Shown: positions 1 to 6,669 of the stretch, piece after piece | Position numbering within the stretch: the first letter of the stretch is position 1 | How the letters are laid out: the number at the start of each line of letters is the position of its first letter | Source: JAAYBY01 sp964465385 | GTDB taxonomy: Bacteria > Bacillota > Clostridia > Saccharofermentanales > UBA5734 | DNA length: 11,160 bases | NCBI GenBank assembly: GCA_964465385.1 | Contig: CAYXIM010000063.1 | Coordinates: 1 to 11,160, forward strand | Reading direction: 5' to 3' | Notes under the pieces: model-generated | Databases searched by the model: none | Told to the model about the DNA's origin: nothing | The model's input: only the letters and a program-made list of their open reading frames with translations | Position numbers and translations under genes: made by a program

Positions 1-723
1 AATCCGCTCAGCCAGTTCAGTGGCGCTGCCGGCTCCTTCAGCAATGACCACGATGTAATGGTGTTTGCCGCTGTTGCGCCCTTGTAAAATAACCTTGATC
101 ACATCGCGGTCAAAGTCACTGGGCACTTCTGGAATTAAAATCACTTCAGCCCCGCAGGCGATGCCGACGTTGAGGGCCAGGTAGCCGGCCTGGCGGCCCA
201 TGACCTCAATGACGCTGCAGCGTTCGTGGGACATGGCGGTGTCACGCAACTTGTCAATGGCTGCCATGGCCGTGTTCAGGGCGGTGTCGTAACCGATGGC
301 GTAATCGGTGCAGGGGATGTCGTTGTCAATGGTGGCCGGGATGCAGACGACCGGCATGCCGGCCCGGGCCAGGTCACGGGCCCCGCGGAAGGTCCCGTCG
401 CCGCCGATGGCCACCAGGGCATCCAGGTTGAAGACCCGGGCCATCTCCATGGCCTTAAGCACACCCGCCGGTGTCTGGAAGGTTTTGCTGCGGGCTGTCA
501 TCAGGAAGGTGCCGCCGCGCTGCAAGGTTTCGGACACCGACTGGCCGTCCAGTTCCTTGATGTCGCCGCGCCAGAGGCCGTGGTAGCCTCGTCGGATGCC
601 AAAGACACGCAGGTCCTCATGGATGGCCCCGCGCACCACGGCACGGATGGCGGCGTTCATGCCGGGCGCATCACCACCGCTGGTCAAAACACCCAGGGTT
701 TGAAGCTTGTTTATCTTGCTCAT
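1..723 (-). CDS. pfkA: ATP-dependent 6-phosphofructokinase PfkA, C-terminal part outside window
   Basis: Cytosolic kinase that phosphorylates fructose-6-phosphate to fructose-1,6-bisphosphate, the committed step of glycolysis. Seen: 241 residues from the ATG at 723, with the last quarter of the roughly 320-residue family protein cut off by the window edge. The nucleotide loop SGGDAPGMN is at 15-23, GGDG at 107-110, the catalytic PATIDND at 129-135, and MGR at 175-177. Numbering runs 6 ahead of the E. coli enzyme, so Gly110 matches Gly104, Asp133 the catalytic Asp127, Arg78 Arg72, Arg168 Arg162, and Arg27/Arg31 the allosteric-site Arg21/Arg25. Gly at the 104 position instead of Asp argues for ATP rather than pyrophosphate as donor. 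Position 124 is Ala, neither the Gly of E. coli nor the Lys of PPi enzymes. Start is uncertain: the Shine-Dalgarno AAAAGGAGGG (748-757) lies 24 nt from this ATG but 12 nt from an in-frame TTG at 735, which would add four residues. It follows dnaE on the same strand after an 86-bp gap. Confidence 0.96.
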   Translation of the reverse strand, partial: MSKINKLQTLGVLTSGGDAPGMNAAIRAVVRGAIHEDLRVFGIRRGYHGLWRGDIKELDGQSVSETLQRGGTFLMTARSKTFQTPAGVLKAMEMARVFNLDALVAIGGDGTFRGARDLARAGMPVVCIPATIDNDIPCTDYAIGYDTALNTAMAAIDKLRDTAMSHERCSVIEVMGRQAGYLALNVGIACGAEVILIPEVPSDFDRDVIKVILQGRNSGKHHYIVVIAEGAGSATELAERI

Positions 724-774
724 AGGATCTGGCAACCGGACCGGCCGCCCTCCTTTTCTCGTTTATCCTGGTCC

Positions 775-804
775 ATTATAGCCTGTTCCCAGCCACAGAA
801 ACAA
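775..804 (-). promoter_or_regulatory. Putative sigma-70-type promoter for pfkA
   Basis: On the minus strand a perfect TATAAT (775-780) is preceded by TTGTTT (799-804) with an 18-bp spacer. Transcription would begin near 768, about 11 nt before the AGGAGG at 748-757. The element sits in the gap right after the dnaE stop (810-812), so pfkA could be expressed apart from the mutase-dnaE transcript. I see no terminator between dnaE and this site, so read-through is also possible. The -10 is strong and the -35 is partial. Confidence 0.55.
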
Positions 805-809
805 GGCAG

Positions 810-3800
810 TCAGGTCCCGGCCTGCGGCGGGTCGGCAAGCAAAACCAGGTTTTGGGCGCCGTAGCGGTCGGCCAGACGTTTGAGGGTGGCATCGTCCAGG
901 CTCACCCAGCGGTCTGCCGGCAGGTCCAGGGTCTTGCCGCCTGGCTCCAGGTAGAGGCGGACAGGTGTCGGCCCTTGAAAATAAGACAAGGTGGCCATGA
1001 GCTGGTCGAAAGCGGCCGTCTTCGGCTGCCCGTAAAAGCGGATGCACAGGCGGACGTGGCCGGCCGCCTGCCGGGCCGGAGTTGGCGCCGGCTGCGTGTG
1101 GCGGGCCGGTTGCCTGCGGGCCGGTAGCGGGGCCAGATCTGCAGGCAGGGCCGTCATATCCGGTGTCATGAGGCCGGCCGCTTCTGCGATGAGCTTGGGT
1201 TGCTCGTCTTCCCTCAGGCTCAAACGGCCGGCAATCCACAAGACAGCACCCTCCTGCAAGAGGTCTTGGCTGCGGCTGTGAAGGGCCGGGAAAAAGAGGA
1301 CCTCGAAAACCCCCAGCAGGTCCTCCATGGTGACAAAGCTCATCCATTCGTTGCTCCGCGTCAGCTTGTTTTGCCGCTTGATCACCATGCCGGCCATGCG
1401 CACCGCCTGGCCGTCTTCAAGGGCCGGTGCCAGGGCGTCGGCCGCCTCCCCGCCCTGCTGCAGGTCCAGGCTGCTGGCCGTGGTCAGCTTGCGGATGGCC
1501 GCCTCATGGTCGTCCAGGGGGTGGCCACTGATGTAAAGGCCCAGCACCTCCTTTTCCATGGCCAGGCGGTCGCTGCGGCTGAAAGCCGGCACATTGGGGT
1601 AATCGGGTTCTGGGTCATCCTGGTCGCTTTGACCGGCCAGGTCAAACAACGACAACTGCCCATCCATACGCAGGCGCTGCCGGGCAGCCAGCTGGTTGGC
1701 AAAGGGTTCGATCACGGCAATCATCTTGGAGCGGCTGATCCCAAAGCCGTCCAACGCGGAGGCGCGGATGAGGCTTTCGATCATCTTCCGGTTCAAGGCA
1801 CGCTCGCTCATGCGGCGCATGAAATCGCCGAACGAGCGGAAGGGGCCCTTGGCGGTCCGCTCCTCGATCAGGGATTCAATGGCTGAGGAACCGACGTTTT
1901 TGACGGCTGCCAGGGCAAAGCGGATGCCCCCCGCTTCGGTGCTGAAGCGGGTCTGGCTGCGGTTGATATCCGGCGGCAGCACCGGGATGGACAGCTGGCG
2001 GCAGACGCGCACATAAGAGGCGGCCTGGTCCAGGTTGCCCAGGTAGCTGTTGAGCATGGCCGCCATGAATTCGACCGGGTGGTGTTTTTTACACCAGGCG
2101 GTCTGGTAGGCGATCAGGGCATAGGCGGCCGCATGGCTTTTGTTGAAGGCATAGCCGGCAAAGGCCATAACCTCATCAAACATCTGCTCGGCTGTCTGCA
2201 AGGAAACGCCGCGGGCCAGGGCCCCGGCAACCTGCTTGTTTTGCTCGTCGACCCCGCCGTGGATGAAGAGGTTTTTGTAGGCGGCCAGTTCAGCCGGCTT
2301 CTTTTTCGACATGGCCCGCCGGACCTTGTCGGACTGGCCCATGGAAAAACCGGCCAGGTCCCGCACGATTTGCATGACCTGCTCCTGGTAGACGATGCAG
2401 CCGTAGGTGACGTTTAAAATGGGTTCGAGCAGGGGGTGGTCATAGCGGATCTGGGCCGGATCCTGCTTGGCAGCCACATAACGCGGGATCTGCTCCATGG
2501 GGCCGGGCCGGTAGAGGGACAAGCCGGCAATGATATCCTCCAGGTTTTGCGGCCGCAAGTCCTTCATAAAGGCGGTCATGCCCGGGCTTTCCAGCTGGAA
2601 GACCGCATGGGTCTGCCCGTCGGCCAGCATGGCGTAAACCGAGGCATCATCCATGGGGATCTGGTCGAAATCCAGCCTGATGCCACTGTTTTCAAAGACC
2701 TGGGTGGCGGTGTCCCGCAAGACCGTCAGGGTGCGCAGGCCTAAAAAATCAAATTTTAAAAGCCCGATGCGCTCCACATTGTTCTTGTCAAACTGGACCA
2801 CGATGGCGTCTTCGTTGCGGGCCAGCGGTGCCACCTCCATCAGGGGCTCTTTTGAGATGACCACACCCGCGGCATGGGTTGAGGCATGCCGCGGCATGCC
2901 TTCAAACCGGCGCGCCAGGTCTATGACCTGCTGGACCATGCCACCGCCCTCATAGGCGCGGCGCAGCTCCGCATTCTGGGCCAGGGCCTTGTCCAGGGTC
3001 ATGCCCAGCTGGGCCGGGATCATTTTGGCCAGGCGGTCGGTTTCAACATAGGGGACATCCAGGGCCCGGGCCACGTCCCGGATGCAGGCCCGGGCAGCCA
3101 GGGTCCCGAAGGTGATGACCTGGGCCACGTGGTCGGTCCCGTACTTGTCCATGACGTAGTCGATGACTTCCTGGCGCCGTTCATAACAAAAATCGATGTC
3201 AAAGTCGGGCATGCTGACCCGGTCAGGGTTCAAAAACCGCTCAAAGAGCAGGCCATACTGCAAGGGATCAATGTTGGTGATGCCCAGGACAAAGGCCGCC
3301 AGGGAGCCGGCCCCGGATCCGCGGCCGGGCCCGACCATGATGTGCTGGCTGCGGGCGAAGCGGATGAAGTCCCAGACGATCAGGAAATAATCGGTGAAAC
3401 CCATGCGGTTGATCACGGCCAGCTCATGGCCCAGACGGTCCAGGTAGACCTGGCGGGGCTGGGCCTGGCTGACAGCCAGGCGCCTGTCCAGGCCGGCCAG
3501 GCAAAGGGCCTCCAGATAAGCCTCCTTGGTCTGGCCCGGTGGCAGGGAGAAAGCCGGCAGGTGGGTGTCATCGAAAGACAAGGCCACCTGGCAGCGGTTG
3601 GCTATCTGGATGGTGTTTTCAAGGGCCTGCGGCAGGTCGGCAAAAGCCTTTGCCATTTCCTGGGGGCTTTTGAGGTAGAAGGCATCCGAGTCCATGCGCA
3701 TGCGGTCTTCATCCTGCATGCGCTTGCCGGTTTGCATGCACAAGAGCACCTCGTGGGCATAGGCATCTTCCGCGTTGAGGTAGTGGCAGTCGTTGGTGGC

Positions 3801-4412
3801 CACCAGGGGGATGCCCGTCTGGTGGCTGATCTGGACCAGGGCGCTGTTGACCCGCGTCTGGTCGGCCAGGCCGTTGTCCTGGATTTCCAGAAAAAAACAA
3901 CCGCGCCCAAACAGGCGGTCCAGTTCCAGGGCCAGGGCCTTGGCCTGGTCCAGGCCTTCGTTGAGCACCGCACGTGACAGGGGGCCGCTCAGGCAGGCCG
4001 ATAAGGCGATCAGGCCTTCGTGGTGGCGGGCCAGCAGGTCCAGGTCCACCCGCGGCTTGTAATAAAAGCCGTCGGTGAAGCCGATGGACACCAGTTTCAT
4101 CAGGTTGCGGTAGCCGGTCTGGTTTTCAGCCAGCAAGATCAGGTGGGCCGGATCGGCATCCAGGCCGGGTTCTTTGTCACGGTGGCCCCTGGGCGCCACA
4201 TACACCTCACAGCCGATGATGGGCTTGAGGCCGGCCGCCACCATGGTCGTGTAAAAATCAACCACGCCGTAAAGGACCCCGTGGTCGGTCATGGCACAGG
4301 CCTGCATGCCCAGGGCCTTCAACCGGTCCGGCAGCTCCTTGAGGCGGATGGCCCCATCCAGCAGGCTGTACTCGGTGTGCAGGTGCAGGTGGGTGAACCG
4401 GTCGACAGTCAT
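810..4412 (-). CDS. dnaE: DNA polymerase III subunit alpha, DnaE type
   Basis: C-family replicative DNA polymerase that adds dNTPs to primer ends at the fork. The protein has 1200 residues, close to E. coli DnaE (1160). Seen in order: an N-terminal PHP domain (about 5-215) with HLHLHTEYS (8-16), DHG (43-45), CEVY (68-71) and NDCHY (207-211); then the palm with GPGRGSGAGS (361-370) and PDFDIDF (402-408), whose Asp405 and Asp407 match E. coli D401/D403. The third catalytic aspartate is Asp555 in KFDFLGL. FNKSHAAAY is at 756-764, a helix-hairpin-helix-like region at about 861-891, an internal clamp-binding pentapeptide QLSLF at 919-923, and an OB-fold-like segment at about 1003-1080. A Pro/Ala-rich linker (about 1086-1116) leads to a C-terminal domain. 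No DEDD exonuclease insertion is seen, so this is not PolC. The start ATG overlaps the upstream mutase stop (ATGA), with GGAG seven bases before it. In Bacillota, DnaE often works beside PolC in primer extension; whether this host has PolC cannot be seen here. Confidence 0.98.
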   Translation of the reverse strand: MTVDRFTHLHLHTEYSLLDGAIRLKELPDRLKALGMQACAMTDHGVLYGVVDFYTTMVAAGLKPIIGCEVYVAPRGHRDKEPGLDADPAHLILLAENQTGYRNLMKLVSIGFTDGFYYKPRVDLDLLARHHEGLIALSACLSGPLSRAVLNEGLDQAKALALELDRLFGRGCFFLEIQDNGLADQTRVNSALVQISHQTGIPLVATNDCHYLNAEDAYAHEVLLCMQTGKRMQDEDRMRMDSDAFYLKSPQEMAKAFADLPQALENTIQIANRCQVALSFDDTHLPAFSLPPGQTKEAYLEALCLAGLDRRLAVSQAQPRQVYLDRLGHELAVINRMGFTDYFLIVWDFIRFARSQHIMVGPGRGSGAGSLAAFVLGITNIDPLQYGLLFERFLNPDRVSMPDFDIDFCYERRQEVIDYVMDKYGTDHVAQVITFGTLAARACIRDVARALDVPYVETDRLAKMIPAQLGMTLDKALAQNAELRRAYEGGGMVQQVIDLARRFEGMPRHASTHAAGVVISKEPLMEVAPLARNEDAIVVQFDKNNVERIGLLKFDFLGLRTLTVLRDTATQVFENSGIRLDFDQIPMDDASVYAMLADGQTHAVFQLESPGMTAFMKDLRPQNLEDIIAGLSLYRPGPMEQIPRYVAAKQDPAQIRYDHPLLEPILNVTYGCIVYQEQVMQIVRDLAGFSMGQSDKVRRAMSKKKPAELAAYKNLFIHGGVDEQNKQVAGALARGVSLQTAEQMFDEVMAFAGYAFNKSHAAAYALIAYQTAWCKKHHPVEFMAAMLNSYLGNLDQAASYVRVCRQLSIPVLPPDINRSQTRFSTEAGGIRFALAAVKNVGSSAIESLIEERTAKGPFRSFGDFMRRMSERALNRKMIESLIRASALDGFGISRSKMIAVIEPFANQLAARQRLRMDGQLSLFDLAGQSDQDDPEPDYPNVPAFSRSDRLAMEKEVLGLYISGHPLDDHEAAIRKLTTASSLDLQQGGEAADALAPALEDGQAVRMAGMVIKRQNKLTRSNEWMSFVTMEDLLGVFEVLFFPALHSRSQDLLQEGAVLWIAGRLSLREDEQPKLIAEAAGLMTPDMTALPADLAPLPARRQPARHTQPAPTPARQAAGHVRLCIRFYGQPKTAAFDQLMATLSYFQGPTPVRLYLEPGGKTLDLPADRWVSLDDATLKRLADRYGAQNLVLLADPPQAGT

Positions 4413-6154
4413 GCCAGGTCTCCAGCCAGGAGGCTGCGGATCTGCTTGTCCACCGTGTCACGCAGCCAGGCCATGCGCTCACGGGCACGGTCGGCCTGGG
4501 CATCATAACAACCAAAATACAGCTTCAGCTTGGGTTCGGTTCCTGACGGCCGGACACAGAACCAGTCCAGGTCGTCCAGCTGATAAAGCAAGACGTTAGA
4601 CTGGGGAAAAGCCAGCCGCCTGGTCTTGCCGTCCGGCACCGACCGCTCTTCACCGGTCTGGTAGTCCTGGATGCGCTTGACCCCCAGGCTCTGGAAACGG
4701 TCCGGTTCAGCGCGCAGGACCTGCAAGGTCCGCTCGATGGCCTCCAGGCCTTCCTTGCCAGCCATGGTGATGGCGATGGTTTCTTCAGCCGCATAGCCGT
4801 AGCGCTGATACAGGCGTTCCAGCTGGTCGTAGAGGGTCCTGTCCTGCTCTTTTGCAGCCGCTGCCATTTCAGCAATCAGCATGCTGGTGACAACAGCATC
4901 CTTGTCGCGCACATCGGTGCCCGCCAGGTAGCCAAAGCTTTCTTCAAAGCCAAACAGAAAGGACATATCCCCTTCTTCATCGTGTTCACGGATCAATTCC
5001 GCGATGAATTTAAAGCCGGTCAGGCATTCAAACAAGGTGATATCATAATAGGCTGCAATCCGCCGCATGAGCTTGGTTGAGACAATGGTGGTCACCATGA
5101 AGGCACGTGCGGGCAGGGTGCCGGCCGATTGGTGGGCCGACAGGATGTAGTCGGCCAAGAGCAGGCCGATCTGGTTGCCGCTGAGGACAACCATCTCCCC
5201 GTCGCTTCGGCGCACGGCCAGACCGGTCCGGTCTCCGTCCGGATCGGTCGCGATCACCAGGTCTGCGCGCTCTTGTTCAGCCAGTTGGATAGCCAGGGTC
5301 AGGGCTTCCCGCTCTTCGGGGTTGGGGTAGGCCACGGTTGAAAAATCAGGGTCGGGGTCTTTTTGCTCAGCAACCACATGCAAGCCTTGAAAGCCCAGCG
5401 CCTGCAAAATACCGGTGACCGGCCGCAGGGCGGCGCCATGCAGGGGGGTGTAGACCAGCTTCAAATCAGCCTGGCGCCGGATGGCCTCCCGGTTGATGAC
5501 CAGCTGCTGCAGCATGGCTTCATAGGAACGGTCCAGTTCTTCTCCCAGCCATTCAAAGAGCACGCTGCCGGCCCAATCGGTCTCTTGCGGGCAGGGCAGC
5601 TCGGTCCAGCCTTTTTCCTGCATGAGGACACTGACGGCCTCGGCCGCTTCAGGCGGCAGCTGGCCGCCGTCGGACCCATAGGCTTTAAAGCCGTTGTAGG
5701 AGGCCGGGTTGTGGCTGGCTGTGATCATGACGCCGCCGATGGCCCCGAATTTACGGATGGCAAAGGACAGCATGGGGACCGGCCGCAGCCGGTCAGACAA
5801 ACGGACCCGCAGGCCGTGGCCGATCATGACGGCGGCAGTCAACTGGGCAAAGTGGGCGGACCCATGCCGGGAGTCGTAGGAAATGACCACCCCCTGCTCA
5901 CGGGCCTTGCGGCCGTTGCCCAGCAGGTAACGGGCAAACCCGTCAGCTGCCCGCACCACCGTGTAACGGTTCATGCGGTTGGTTCCGGCGCCCAGCAGGC
6001 CGCGCAGGCCAGCCGTGCCAAAGGCCAGGTCCATGTAAAACCGCTCTTCAATCTCCTGGGGCTGGTCTGCCAGGGCTGTGAGCTCAGCCCGCGTCTCTTC
6101 GTCGAAAAAAGGGTCTTGCGACCACAGCTGGTACAATGCCTGAACACGCTTCAT
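4409..6154 (-). CDS. pgcA: Alpha-phosphohexomutase (phosphoglucomutase/phosphomannomutase, PgcA-like)
   Basis: Cytosolic enzyme that interconverts hexose-1-phosphate and hexose-6-phosphate through a phosphoserine, feeding UDP-glucose and cell-envelope glycan synthesis or glycogen breakdown. Seen: 581 residues, the size of Bacillus PgcA. The four family signatures appear in order: GTAGLRG (46-52) at the N-terminus; the phosphoserine loop TASHNP (145-150) with Ser147 as the catalytic residue; the metal loop DPDGDR (304-309); the sugar-specificity loop GFEESFG (402-408); and the phosphate-binding RPSGTEP (535-541). All key residues are present, so it should be active. GEESFG-type loops fit glucose and mannose phosphates, and sequence alone does not settle which is preferred. 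The start at 6154 is supported by AAAGGAG (6162-6168) with a spacer of about 7 nt. It is the first gene of a minus-strand unit and its TGA overlaps the dnaE ATG by four bases, which predicts translational coupling. Confidence 0.95.
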   Translation of the reverse strand: MKRVQALYQLWSQDPFFDEETRAELTALADQPQEIEERFYMDLAFGTAGLRGLLGAGTNRMNRYTVVRAADGFARYLLGNGRKAREQGVVISYDSRHGSAHFAQLTAAVMIGHGLRVRLSDRLRPVPMLSFAIRKFGAIGGVMITASHNPASYNGFKAYGSDGGQLPPEAAEAVSVLMQEKGWTELPCPQETDWAGSVLFEWLGEELDRSYEAMLQQLVINREAIRRQADLKLVYTPLHGAALRPVTGILQALGFQGLHVVAEQKDPDPDFSTVAYPNPEEREALTLAIQLAEQERADLVIATDPDGDRTGLAVRRSDGEMVVLSGNQIGLLLADYILSAHQSAGTLPARAFMVTTIVSTKLMRRIAAYYDITLFECLTGFKFIAELIREHDEEGDMSFLFGFEESFGYLAGTDVRDKDAVVTSMLIAEMAAAAKEQDRTLYDQLERLYQRYGYAAEETIAITMAGKEGLEAIERTLQVLRAEPDRFQSLGVKRIQDYQTGEERSVPDGKTRRLAFPQSNVLLYQLDDLDWFCVRPSGTEPKLKLYFGCYDAQADRARERMAWLRDTVDKQIRSLLAGDLA

Positions 6155-6183
6155 GGCCCTGCTCCTTTGTCTGTATTAGGTAG

Positions 6184-6212
6184 ATTATAGCACAGGCCCG
6201 TCTTTTTCTTCA
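6184..6212 (-). promoter_or_regulatory. Putative extended -10 promoter for the mutase-dnaE operon
   Basis: On the minus strand TATAAT (6184-6189) is preceded by TG one base away (TGCTATAAT), a classical extended -10. The hexamer 17 bp upstream is TGAAGA (6207-6212), a poor -35, as is tolerated with an extended -10. Transcription would begin around 6177, just ahead of the AAAGGAG at 6162-6168. It points away from the metal operon promoter, whose -35 starts about 18 bp further along, so the two units are transcribed divergently from one short region. Confidence 0.6.
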
Positions 6213-6229
6213 CCCGTCATCTGGGGGGC

Positions 6230-6258
6230 TTGTCAAAGGCTTTTTGCTGTGGTAAACT
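6230..6258 (+). promoter_or_regulatory. Putative promoter of the metal-resistance operon
   Basis: TTGTCA (6230-6235) and TAAACT (6253-6258) are separated by exactly 17 bp on the plus strand. Transcription would start near 6265, immediately before the inverted repeat at 6266-6291. A repressor bound there would block RNA polymerase clearance. Both hexamers are imperfect, but the spacing and position relative to the operator and the repressor start codon are consistent. Confidence 0.6.
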
Positions 6259-6265
6259 TCAATCG

Positions 6266-6291
6266 TATGAATGATTGTTCACATATTCATA
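6266..6291 (+). promoter_or_regulatory. ArsR/SmtB-type operator, overlapping inverted repeats
   Basis: TGAA (6268-6271), six bases, then TTCA (6278-6281) give the TGAA-N6-TTCA pattern known for SmtB, CzrA and CadC operators. A second overlapping repeat is longer: TATGAAT (6266-6272) and ATTCATA (6285-6291) are perfect 7-bp inverted arms around a 12-bp spacer. The site lies between the predicted transcription start and the repressor ATG at 6310. Autorepression of the repressor-ATPase operon, relieved by Zn, Cd or Pb, is inferred from family knowledge. Confidence 0.72.
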
Positions 6292-6309
6292 GATTATGAG
6301 GTGGCACAC

Positions 6310-6669
6310 ATGACCCAGCAAAGCCCTTGCACCACAGACGACCTGACCGTTTCCCTGCCCGACGCACACACCTTGCGCGAAACCGGGGATCTCTTCAAGG
6401 TCCTGGGAGATGAAACCCGACTGGGTATCCTCATGGCCCTCTTTTCCGGAAGCTTTTGCGTCCACCAGCTGGCCCGCATCGTCAACATGAGCCAGTCGGC
6501 TGTCTCCCATCAATTGCGCATCTTGCGCCAGGCCCGCATGGTCCGCTACCGCAAAGAGGGCCGGCACACCTGGTATGCCCTGGCTGACGATCACGTCAGG
6601 CAGCTGGTGGATACCGCCCTGGCCCATGTGCTTGAGCCGCGCGAAACCGTGAGCGAGGTGATGGTATGA
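6310..6669 (+). CDS. ArsR/SmtB-family metal-responsive transcriptional repressor
   Basis: Dimeric winged-helix repressor that leaves its operator when it binds metal. The start at 6310 is chosen because GAGG (6298-6301) lies eight bases upstream. An ATG at 6271 in the same frame falls inside the operator and has no ribosome site. The 119-residue product has the ArsR fold: VLGDETRLGIL (31-41), the recognition helix around MSQSAVSHQLRIL (60-72) and a wing near RYRKEGRHTWYAL (79-91). The C-terminal helix carries Asp93, His95, His106 and Glu109, with the same spacing as SmtB D104/H106/H117/E120, the alpha-5 zinc site. It also has Cys50 and His52 in SFCVHQLA, where CadC has ELCVCDLA, plus Cys7 near the N-terminus, so an alpha-3N-like site may coexist. 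Zn(II) is the likeliest inducer; Cd(II) and Pb(II) are possible. Its TGA overlaps the ATPase ATG by four bases. Confidence 0.93.
   Translation: MTQQSPCTTDDLTVSLPDAHTLRETGDLFKVLGDETRLGILMALFSGSFCVHQLARIVNMSQSAVSHQLRILRQARMVRYRKEGRHTWYALADDHVRQLVDTALAHVLEPRETVSEVMV

Noticed and set aside
226..864. Long plus-strand open frame opposite pfkA, and similar long frames opposite dnaE, the mutase and uvrB
   Set aside because: These are antisense shadows created by the high GC and strong codon bias. Their products are low-complexity (G, A, Q, H, V rich), and the opposite frames encode clear conserved proteins.
6231..6236. Perfect TTGACA on the minus strand upstream of the mutase
   Set aside because: It is 41 bp from the TATAAT at 6184-6189 and has no -10 at 16-18 bp. 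It is the reverse reading of the plus-strand TTGTCA element.
6271..6309. Upstream ATG at 6271 as the repressor start, giving 132 residues
   Set aside because: It lies inside the operator and almost on the predicted transcription start, and it has no Shine-Dalgarno. The ATG at 6310 has GAGG at the right distance.
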